Assembly: GCA_964384675.1 (NCBI GenBank)
Contig: CAYLNK010000167.1
Coordinates: forward strand, 1 to 13,816
Source of the DNA: CAYLNK01 sp964384675
GTDB lineage: Bacteria; Acidobacteriota; Thermoanaerobaculia; UBA5066
Length of the DNA: 13,816 nucleotides
Direction of reading: 5' to 3'
Made by a program: the position numbers and the translations under genes. This document shows, in pieces, positions 1 to 5,873 of the stretch (position 1 is the first letter of the stretch; each line of letters begins with the position of its first letter). Below the pieces are notes generated by a model. It saw only the letters and a program-made list of their open reading frames with translations, searched no databases and was not told the DNA's origin.

Positions 1-602
1 GGCGGCGGTGGGGGGGGGAGCGCTCGGGCCGGCGCCACGGCGGGAGGCGCCACCGGGGTCGGGGTCGGGATCGACGCCTGGACCGGAGCGGGCGGCCGCG
101 GCGGAGGCTCCACCGCGGGGCGGGCGATCGTCGACTCGATCCTCCGGGCGAGGTCCAGGAACCGCGTCGAGACCTCAATGCCGTAGAGGCGATGGAGCGC
201 GGCGTTGATCCGTACCTCGAGGGCGATGTGCGGCGCGATCGGGAGGCCCGTCAGGAACGTGATCTCGTCGATGGCGGGGAGGTCCGTCGGGTCGAGCATC
301 GCCAGCGACACCGTCCGGCCGACGCGGCGGAAAGGCACGACGAAGAGCTTCGCGGCGAGCTTCGCCGGCACGAGGCGGAGGATGTCGGGCCGGATCTCCA
401 CGAGGTCGGCGGCGTTCGCGGGGGGGACCTGTCGCTGCACCGAGAGCGCCCTCAGGACCAGCGTCTCCGAGATCGAGCTCACCTCGAGGAGAGCGCTCCC
501 GAACCGGCCCTTCGCCTTCGTGCGCTGGCCGAGAGCCCGGTCGCGGACGTCGGGGGTGATGGCCTTCGCCCCGACGAGGATTTCCCCGATCTTCGGAGGC
601 AT
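1..602 (-). CDS. GspE/MshE N-terminal (MshEN) domain protein with proline-rich linker, partial
   Basis: The gene reads from 602 down to the left edge of the window, so its C-terminus is missing; 200 codons are visible with no stop. Residues 1-141 match the GspE N-terminal (MshEN) fold. Two tandem motifs are seen, KIGEILV...AITPDV...LGQ (about 4-26) and RFGSALLE...ISETLV...SVQ (about 33-57). They are followed by the typical PxxLAxxxxVVPxxR and AMLDPTDLPAIDEITFLTG stretches (about 79-119) and a final AALHRLYG. In this family the domain sits at the front of type II secretion or type IV pilus ATPases, and some members bind c-di-GMP. After residue 160 the chain becomes almost pure Pro/Ala/Val, so the visible part is domain plus flexible linker. 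Whether an ATPase follows cannot be seen. The ATG at 602 is preferred because homology begins immediately after it. There is no Shine-Dalgarno, but a TACATT lies 6 bases upstream. A run of nine G at 10-18 encodes part of the proline tract and is a possible slippage site. Confidence 0.82.
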   Translation of the reverse strand, partial: MPPKIGEILVGAKAITPDVRDRALGQRTKAKGRFGSALLEVSSISETLVLRALSVQRQVPPANAADLVEIRPDILRLVPAKLAAKLFVVPFRRVGRTVSLAMLDPTDLPAIDEITFLTGLPIAPHIALEVRINAALHRLYGIEVSTRFLDLARRIESTIARPAVEPPPRPPAPVQASIPTPTPVAPPAVAPARALPPPPP

Positions 603-608
603 GCCGTC

Positions 609-614
609 AATGTA
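609..614 (-). promoter_or_regulatory. Candidate -10 element, leaderless start for the MshEN gene
   Basis: Read on the minus strand, TACATT (4 of 6 matches to TATAAT, preceded by TGC as in an extended -10) ends 6 bases before the ATG at 602. Transcription would then begin at or next to the start codon. No -35 is recognisable and no ribosome binding site is present, which fits leaderless initiation. The same geometry occurs at 4680 and 5857. Inference only. Confidence 0.35.
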
Positions 615-660
615 GCACCAGCGCGTGAGGTCGGGCCCCGTGTCGTCACCTCGCGACGTC

Positions 661-1948
661 ATGAGAAAAGTCGTGCGGCTTTCGCTGCTCGCGCTCGTCG
701 TCTGTCCGTGGCCCGTCCGGGCCGTCACCTGCGCCCGGGACACCGTACCCGCGGCGACGCTCCTGGTCCCGTACTTCCGGGTCAGCCGTAACGGCGCCGA
801 CGGCGCCGCGCCGATCCCGGCACAGGGAACGAACACCGTCATGGCGATCGCCAACACCGGGACGACGCCTGGGACGTCGCGTTACCGCACACTCGCGATC
901 TCGGTCTATCCGCCTCCCGGCGGGGAGTTCCTGATCGGCGTGCGCGACTCGCTCGACGAGTCGGGTGACGTCACCAGCTTCCTGAGCGCCCGATCCGCGA
1001 GCATCCTGGACGACGACAACCCGATCTGCGACTCCGTGACGCCGTCGCCCCGGCCCGATGGCCACCTCGCCGGCGACTTCAGCGGCTACATGACGAATCG
1101 ACGTCGTGAACTACTGCACGAATCACGGCCCGTCCGACGCGGGCTCGCTCTACTTCGTGAACGACGCGATCGCGACGATCGGCTGGCCGGAGTCGCCGAA
1201 CGTCCTGATGGGGGACGTCTTCTACGTCGATCCCGCCGCGGCGGGCGGGAACGTCAGCGGGGACCCGATGGTGGCGCTCGAGCTCGACCCGCGGCTCGCC
1301 AACGCGTCGTGCAGCTGGGCGAACGACCGGGGCGCGTACACGACTGGCTGCCGGACGTTCTACTCGCGCTACTTCGCGGAGACGGGGCCCTCGTCGGATC
1401 CCGCCTCGACACCGGCATCGGTGCCTGAGGCGTACCGAGGGATAGGGGACGGTCGGGAGCCGCTGGCGTCGCGCTACGGCTTTCGCTACCTCTCCGACAC
1501 GGCCGCCGGCTTGCAGTCGTGGGCGGTCGTCTGGTGCACCGACCTGTGGGAAGCGGCGAGGAGCGCGCCGGGCCGTTCGACAAGCCTGTGCGAGTGGCGG
1601 GCGGATTGCCTGTCCGCAGACGTCAGCCGCTGTCGGGGGTACGCCGCCTGGCGGGAGGATCGGCAGGTCGACCTGAAGATCTACGACAACGACGGCCTGA
1701 TCCAGGCACGCAGCGGCATCGCCCTCACCGGAAACGCCGACATCGGGCTCAACGACTCGAGCTTCAAGGGAGGCTGGATCGACGTCCGCTTCGGCGGCCT
1801 CCCCGCGACGGGGCAGGCGTGGGTCGGAGTCCAGCACTCGGCGCCAGGCCAGTTCGTGTCGGTCGGGCACGCGGCGACCGCGATGTCGAAGCCGATCGAG
1901 TGCGTGCCCGCGCTCTTCACGCCTCCCGCGGAGCCCGCCGGACGATGA
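661..1948 (+). pseudogene. Secreted protein of uncharacterised acidobacterial-type family, copy 1, frameshifted
   Basis: The ATG at 661 starts a signal peptide (MRKVVRLSLLALVVCPWPVRA) followed by VTC and the hallmark PAATLLVPYFRVSRNG. The frame runs to GDFSGYMT and then breaks. One extra base near 1092-1095 shifts the rest, IDVVNYCTNHGPSD... to ...ALFTPPAEPAGR, into the next frame, which ends at the TGA of 1946-1948. The two halves join smoothly when aligned with copy 2 (GDFSGYLTVDVVN). I recall this family from Acidobacteriota as secreted proteins of unknown function with motifs like LLPYFEVD, GYVTIDVVN, NVLWGDYFYV and REPLA..YGFRY. The last three appear here as NVLMGDVFYV, FYSRYF and REPLASRYGFRY. 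Compared with copy 2, about 70 residues are missing after IANTGTTPG, where the VFNKYEGAVLGLNVPLQGH-type segment should be, so it is probably also internally deleted. A single-base assembly error could explain the frameshift alone, but not the deletion. No ribosome binding site is evident. Confidence 0.72.
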
Positions 1949-3128
1949 GGCGGGCGACGACCGCTGCGCTCCTGGCGTTCCTGGGCTCCGCCGGCCCCGC
2001 GAGCGCCGTCACCTGTTCCCAGGGCCCCGTTCCCGCCGCGACGCTGCTCGTGCCGTACTTCCGCGTGAGCCGCAACGGAGTGGACGGCGGGATCCGATCC
2101 CGGCCCAGGGCGCCAAGACGCTACTCGCGATCACGAACACCGCGCCCATCGACGTGGTCACGCATCTCACCGTCTTCAACAAGTACGAGGGAGCGGTGCT
2201 CGGCCTCAACGTGCCGCTCCAGGGGCACGACGTCGTCTTCTTCGACATGCGGCAGATCCTGAACGGTGACTTCACTGAACCCGAGCCTCCAGGGTCCGAG
2301 CCGCCCGGACGTCTGCTCGTCCGGTCGCGCGGGCTTCGGCCCCACGCTCTAGAGCAGGTTCGAGAACCCCGATCCCGAGGATCGAAGCCGCGCGATCTCG
2401 GCGTACGGCGCCCTCCCGCGCGAGCAGCTGAGCCTGCTGCGGGACTCCCTGGACGAGTCCGGGGACGTCTCCAGCCTCCTGAGCCCGAAGGGGTCGAACC
2501 TCATCGACGCCGACAGCCCGGCGTGCGGTTCCCCGTCGGACGGCCGGCTCTCCGGCGATTTCTCCGGCTACCTGACTGTCGACGTCGTCAATTGCCGCAC
2601 GACGAGGGGCCCGGCCGACCGCGCCGGGCGCTACTTCGTCGACGACGCGATCGCCACGTTGGGCTGGGCCTGGGACGTCGACGGGGAGCCGGGCGACAGC
2701 CCGAACGTCCTCCTGGGGGACGTCTTCTCCGTCGACGCCGGGCCCGCCGGCGCCGTCATCAGCGGCGACCCGATGGTGGCCGTCGAGTTCGACCGGCGCC
2801 TCCTCGCGTCCTCGGGTGCCTGCCGGAGCGCGCAGGACTGGGAGCAGGGGTGCCGTACGTTCTACGGCCGATACCTCGTCGGCTCTCCCGCCGGCTCCGT
2901 GAGGAACGCCGACCTCGGGCTCCACGACCGAGGTTCACGGGCGGCTGGATCGACATGACGCTTCGCCGCTCGACGGGAGCGCATCAGGCGTGGGTGGGCG
3001 TGCAGCATTCCGCGCCCGGCATGCTCATCTCCGTCGGGCACGCCGCGACCGTGCTGTCGAAGGCGATCGAGTGGGTCCCGGCTCTCTTCACCGTGCCGGC
3101 GATCAGCGTGCCGTGGCGCCCTGTCTAG
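1945..3128 (+). pseudogene. Secreted protein of the same family, copy 2, heavily degraded
   Basis: The start ATG at 1945 overlaps the stop of copy 1 (ATGA). A signal peptide (MRRATTAALLAFLGSAGPASA) precedes VTC and PAATLLVPYFRVSRNG, as in copy 1. The frame is then lost at about 2085-2094 (one base missing; PIPAQGAKTLLAITNT resumes in another frame). It is lost again at about 2271-2277 (one extra base; LNPSLQGPSRPDVC resumes), and a TAG stop lies in frame at 2350-2352. A third shift at about 2930-2936 (one base missing) precedes FTGGWIDMTL, and the gene ends at TAG 3126-3128. Relative to copy 1 about 108 residues are absent between CRTFYGRYL and NADLGL, including the REPLASRYGFRY core. It keeps the VFNKYEG...FFDMRQILNGDF segment that copy 1 lacks. 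Four lesions plus a deletion make this a decayed gene. The family's function is unknown to me. Confidence 0.78.
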
Positions 3129-3625
3129 GGCTGGACCGGATCGGCCTTCTTCCGGGCCCTCGGGCGGACGGTGGCAGTCTCTCTCTGCACGCGCCGATGC
3201 GCCGCGCCGTGGCGCCGGCCGGCTCCGCCGGCGAGCGAGTCGAACGTCACGGACGCGAGGTGCTCCTCCAGCACGGCGGTCGCCTCGGCCCAGGCCGTGT
3301 GCGCGGGACATCCGACCGCGAGCGGGCAGGTGTGCTGCGGGGTGAGGCAGCGGTTCAGGGCGACGACGTCGTCCATGGCCCGGCAGACGTCCAGGAGGGA
3401 GACCGCCGAGGCGGGACGCGCCAGGCGGATCCCGCCTCCCGCCCCGCGGGACGCGGAGACGATCCCGGCGGCGCTCAGCCGGGCGACGATGCGGCGCACG
3501 AACGAGAGGGGCAGCCCCCGATGGAGGGCGACGTCTCGCACCAGCACCGTGGCGCCTGGGTCGATCGAGGCGAGGTGCAGCAAGGTCCGGACCGCGTAGT
3601 CGGTCTCGCGCTTTATCCCGAGCAT
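3125..3625 (-). CDS. Rrf2-family transcriptional regulator, probable Fe-S sensor
   Basis: A 166-residue protein beginning MLGIKRETDYAVRTLLHLA, the standard opening of Rrf2-family winged-helix regulators (IscR, NsrR, RirA). DNA recognition lies in about 27-60 (VRDVALHRGLPLSFVRRIVARL), followed by the wing with GAGGGIRLARPASAVSLLDV (about 61-80). Cysteines at 93, 100 and 106 (CLTPQHTCPLAVGC) form the C-x6-C-x5-C cluster motif that in this family binds an iron-sulfur cluster and senses iron, redox or nitric oxide. The ligand here is not predictable. An upstream extension of the frame to 3706 is possible, but the family starts at this methionine. The last 30 residues are an unusually basic Arg/Lys-rich tail. 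It is divergent from the methyltransferase and convergent with the decayed secreted gene, with which it shares the CTAG at 3125-3128 as the stop on both strands. Its targets are unknown; the nearby leucine operon is only a guess. Confidence 0.88.
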   Translation of the reverse strand: MLGIKRETDYAVRTLLHLASIDPGATVLVRDVALHRGLPLSFVRRIVARLSAAGIVSASRGAGGGIRLARPASAVSLLDVCRAMDDVVALNRCLTPQHTCPLAVGCPAHTAWAEATAVLEEHLASVTFDSLAGGAGRRHGAAHRRVQRETATVRPRARKKADPVQP

Positions 3626-3635
3626 CGAGGCCTGC

Positions 3636-3652
3636 CCATCGGGAGGATGGTA
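3636..3652 (-). promoter_or_regulatory. Candidate promoter and operator in the rrf2/methyltransferase divergent region
   Basis: The 73-base gap between the two divergent genes holds an inverted repeat, CCATC-GGGAG-GATGG (3636-3650). It overlaps a minus-strand TACCAT (3647-3652), a weak -10 for the Rrf2 gene. A dyad over a -10 would fit autoregulation. Transcription starting 7-8 bases below TACCAT would begin with AUG of an eight-codon reading frame (MGRPRCSG, stop) overlapping the Rrf2 start out of frame. The arms are only 5 bp, so chance is possible. Confidence 0.22.
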
Positions 3653-3698
3653 GCGGAAGGGCCGCGCGGGGCCTCGGTCCACGACCCTGGGGGAACCG

Positions 3699-4682
3699 GT
3701 GCACACTCCGGAGGTGGCCGAGACCTCGCGCCCCTGCCCCTGCTGCGGCGGTGCGGCCTCCCGGCCGGCGTTCGTCGCGCCGGCCCTGCGGCTCGGTATC
3801 GCGGGGGAGGCCCCGTCCGGATCGCACGCCTATCGGCGCTGCCAGGCGTGCGCCGCGGTGTACATCGGGACGTTGCCGACCGCGGCCGAGCTCGCCCGGT
3901 ACTACGAATCGCCCGACTACCACGTGGTCCTGCCGGGCGAGGTGCGGGAGGGCGGAGGCCTCGGGGCACGAGCGCGAGACCTCCATCTCACGCTGGCGCG
4001 GCCCCTGCCTCGGATCGCGACGGGGACCGCTCCCCGGCAGAGGCGCCACCTCGACTGGGGCTGCGGTCCCGGCCAGTACCTGGCCTTCTCGCGCAGCCGG
4101 GGCTTCCGCGGCACGGGCGTCGAGTGGAGCGACGAGAGCGCCGCCGCCGCGCGATCGCGCGGGCTCGAGGTGGTACTGGCGAGCGAGGTGTCGGCCCTTC
4201 CGTCAGGCGCCTTCGACTTCGTCTCGGTGCTCCACGCGCTCGAGCACGTCCCGGAGCCGATCGAGGTGCTCGCCGAGGTGGCGCGACTCTGCGCGCCGGG
4301 GGGGGCGATCCTGATCGAGGTGCCGTTCCTCGGGCACGAGTACCGGCTCTTCGGCCGTTACTACAGCATGGTCCAGGCGCCCCTGCACCTCGTCTTCCCT
4401 GGCGACGAGGCGATCCGGCGGCTCTGCGCCCGTACCGGCCTCCGGCTGGAGCGCATCCGTGACAACGTGCTGTCCCCCGTGCCTTACGTCTGGAGCGCCC
4501 TCGAGGTCCTCGACCACCGCCTCGGTCTCCGTCTCCCGATGCAGCGGAAGATCTGGCTCTCGGCGCTCGCTTTTCCGCTGACGTTCTGGCCGAGCGCGCT
4601 CGCGGCCGCGCTGGGCGGAGGCGCGGTCGCGCGCCAGTACTGGATCCGGCCCGCCACCGGCCGATCCGACGTCGGCATATAG
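3699..4682 (+). CDS. Class I SAM-dependent methyltransferase with N-terminal zinc ribbon
   Basis: A 327-residue protein. The front carries two cysteine pairs, CPCC (13-16) and CQAC (48-51), which look like a zinc ribbon. The Rossmann methyltransferase core follows, with the SAM-binding motif HLDWGCGPGQYL (117-128), a conserved acidic residue at GTGVEW (138-143), and LHALEHVPEP (178-187), typical of the Methyltransf_11/23 group. IEVPF at 206-210 is the usual beta-strand after the GG turn. Near the C-terminus (about 286-309) a hydrophobic stretch could be a membrane-associated helix. Similar zinc-ribbon methyltransferases often act on sugars, lipids or polyketides, but the substrate here is unknown. 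The start is GTG at 3699, chosen because GGGGGA lies 4 bases upstream and the cysteine pair follows. GTG at 3714 is the alternative. The stop is 10 bases before the cobalamin-domain gene, so it may be the first gene of the operon or only its neighbour. Confidence 0.85.
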   Translation: MHTPEVAETSRPCPCCGGAASRPAFVAPALRLGIAGEAPSGSHAYRRCQACAAVYIGTLPTAAELARYYESPDYHVVLPGEVREGGGLGARARDLHLTLARPLPRIATGTAPRQRRHLDWGCGPGQYLAFSRSRGFRGTGVEWSDESAAAARSRGLEVVLASEVSALPSGAFDFVSVLHALEHVPEPIEVLAEVARLCAPGGAILIEVPFLGHEYRLFGRYYSMVQAPLHLVFPGDEAIRRLCARTGLRLERIRDNVLSPVPYVWSALEVLDHRLGLRLPMQRKIWLSALAFPLTFWPSALAAALGGGAVARQYWIRPATGRSDVGI

Positions 4683-4685
4683 AAT
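4680..4685 (+). promoter_or_regulatory. Candidate -10 element, leaderless promoter of the leucine-degradation operon
   Basis: TAGAAT matches TATAAT at 5 of 6 positions and ends exactly 7 bases before the ATG at 4693, so the transcript would start on the start codon. It overlaps the TAG stop of the preceding methyltransferase gene. There is no Shine-Dalgarno before 4693 (the gap is CCGCCCC), which supports leaderless translation. I see no convincing -35 at 16-18 bases upstream. Confidence 0.45.
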
Positions 4686-4692
4686 CCGCCCC

Positions 4693-5115
4693 ATGAGCGT
4701 TCCCATCCGCGTCCTGATCGCCAAGCCCGGGCTCGACGGGCACGATCGCGGGGCCAAGGTGATCGCCCGCGCGCTCCGCGACGCCGGGATGGAGGTCATC
4801 TACTCCGGCCTCCGGCAGACGCCGCAGCAGATCGCCGCGGCCGCCGTCCAGGAGGACGTCGACGTGGTCGGCCTCTCGATCCTCTCCGGCGCGCACAACG
4901 TCCTGGTACCCGAGGTGCTGGACGCGCTGAAGGAGCGGGGCGGCGAGGAGATCGCCGTGGTGCTCGGCGGGATCATCCCGGAGAAGGACATCGCGCCGCT
5001 GAAGGCGCGAGGCGTCCGCGAGGTCTTCCTGCCCGGGACCCACACCGGGGCCACCGTGGACGCGATCCGGAAGATCGTCTCGGAGCGTGAGGCGCGCGAG
5101 GCCGCCGTCCGTTGA
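4693..5115 (+). CDS. Cobalamin B12-binding subunit, methylmalonyl-CoA mutase small-subunit type
   Basis: A 140-residue free-standing B12-binding domain of the kind that pairs with a separate methylmalonyl-CoA mutase catalytic chain (mcmA2-like; split mutases are known in archaea and several bacteria). The base-off/His-on motif DxHxxG is intact as DGHDRG (15-20), with His17 as the cobalt ligand. GLSILSG (60-66) and VVLGGIIPEKD (89-99) are the expected cofactor-loop and GG motifs, and GTHTGATVDAI closes the fold. Length is normal for the family. A mutase of this type would isomerise methylmalonyl-CoA to succinyl-CoA from valine, isoleucine or propionyl-CoA. A relative acting on another acyl-CoA, for example isobutyryl-CoA, is not excluded, because the catalytic chain is not in the window. 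Its stop overlaps the TTG start of the next gene (TTGA). Confidence 0.9.
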   Translation: MSVPIRVLIAKPGLDGHDRGAKVIARALRDAGMEVIYSGLRQTPQQIAAAAVQEDVDVVGLSILSGAHNVLVPEVLDALKERGGEEIAVVLGGIIPEKDIAPLKARGVREVFLPGTHTGATVDAIRKIVSEREAREAAVR

Positions 5116-5873
5116 ACGCCGGGCCCGGCGGGAGCGACGCGCGGCCCGCCCGCTTCGACCTCCTCCGCGCGTCCGCCCCCGGGATCCGCACGCTCCGATT
5201 CGTCCCGGCCGACCGGAAGGGCGTCCTGACCCCCGAGGCTCTCGAGTCGCTGCGGGGCCACCTGGAGGCCCTCTCGGCCGACCGCGACCTGCGGCTCGCC
5301 GTGCTGGAAGGGGCCCGGCACGACCTCTTCGCCGCGGGCGCCGACCTCGAGTCGATCGCGGTCCTGACGCCGCACGAGGCCGTCGCCTTCGCCGAGCTGG
5401 GGCGCGCCGCGTTCGCGGCGTGGGAGGCGCTGGGCGCGACGACCGTGGCCGTGGTGGAGGGGGCCTGCTTCGGCGGCGCGCTCGACCTGGTGCTGTCGTC
5501 GGACCTGATCGTGGCCCTCCCGAACGCGCGATTCGCGCACCCCGGCGCCCAGCGCGGGATCATCACCGGCTGGGGCGGGACGGCGCGCGCCCGCGAGCGG
5601 CTCTCGCCCACGGCGCTGCGCGAGCTGTTCCTGGAGGCAGAGCCGGTCCCGGCGGAGCGGGCGCTCGCGAACGGGCTGGTCGACGTCCTCCTGCCCGACC
5701 GGACCGCGCTGGACGAGCACCTGTCGCGCTGGGCGGGCCCTCACGGCGACGTCCTCAGGTGTCTGAAGGAGGTCTCTCGCGCCACGCTCGGGCTGCCGGT
5801 CTCGCGTGCGCTGGTGGTGGAGGAGCGGCTGGCCGACCTGTACCGGACCGCGCCCGTACAATCCGGCGCGTGA
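5112..5873 (+). CDS. Divergent enoyl-CoA hydratase/isomerase (crotonase) family protein
   Basis: A 253-residue crotonase-fold protein. The oxyanion-hole segments are recognisable: FAAGADLESI (73-82) and EGACFGGALDLVLSSD (116-131), with the trailing FAHPGAQRGIITGWGGT (141-157). The residue equal to the first catalytic glutamate of enoyl-CoA hydratase is Gly145 (HPGAQ rather than the usual PE). A glutamate is present near the second catalytic position (Glu171, ALRELFLEA). It may therefore not be a classical hydratase; isomerase, decarboxylase or thioesterase activities are all possible in this fold. The start is TTG at 5112, overlapping the upstream stop. No ATG or GTG gives a complete N-terminus, and VRTLRF-type homology begins by about residue 20, so coupled TTG initiation is likely. 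The stop overlaps the GTG start of liuB (GTGA). The substrate is unknown; the context suggests branched-chain acyl-CoA. Confidence 0.82.
   Translation: MNAGPGGSDARPARFDLLRASAPGIRTLRFVPADRKGVLTPEALESLRGHLEALSADRDLRLAVLEGARHDLFAAGADLESIAVLTPHEAVAFAELGRAAFAAWEALGATTVAVVEGACFGGALDLVLSSDLIVALPNARFAHPGAQRGIITGWGGTARARERLSPTALRELFLEAEPVPAERALANGLVDVLLPDRTALDEHLSRWAGPHGDVLRCLKEVSRATLGLPVSRALVVEERLADLYRTAPVQSGA
5857..5862 (+). promoter_or_regulatory. Candidate internal -10 element, leaderless start for liuB
   Basis: TACAAT (5 of 6 to TATAAT) lies inside the last codons of the crotonase gene and ends 7 bases before the GTG start of the carboxyltransferase gene, the same spacing as at 4680. It is an AT-rich hexamer in a very GC-rich context. 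It could give a second, leaderless transcript beginning at the carboxylase genes. No -35 was identified. Confidence 0.4.

Noticed and set aside
10..18. Nine-G run as a phase-variation switch in the MshEN gene
   Set aside because: It is within a GC-rich proline tract, where such runs are expected, and the rest of the gene is outside the window, so no frame effect can be judged.
192..791. Plus-strand open frames at the left edge
   Set aside because: They lie opposite the MshEN-domain gene, whose minus-strand translation matches a known fold. The plus-strand products are Arg/Glu-rich without motifs.
2154..3128. A 324-residue intact protein in one frame over the second secreted copy
   Set aside because: Only its first 40 and last 50 residues show family motifs. 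The middle is Arg/Pro-rich, while the true motifs lie in another frame, so it is a mosaic created by frameshifts.
2862..4049. Antisense open frame spanning the Rrf2 and methyltransferase genes
   Set aside because: It overlaps two well-supported genes in other frames and its translation is low-complexity Arg/Pro/Gly.
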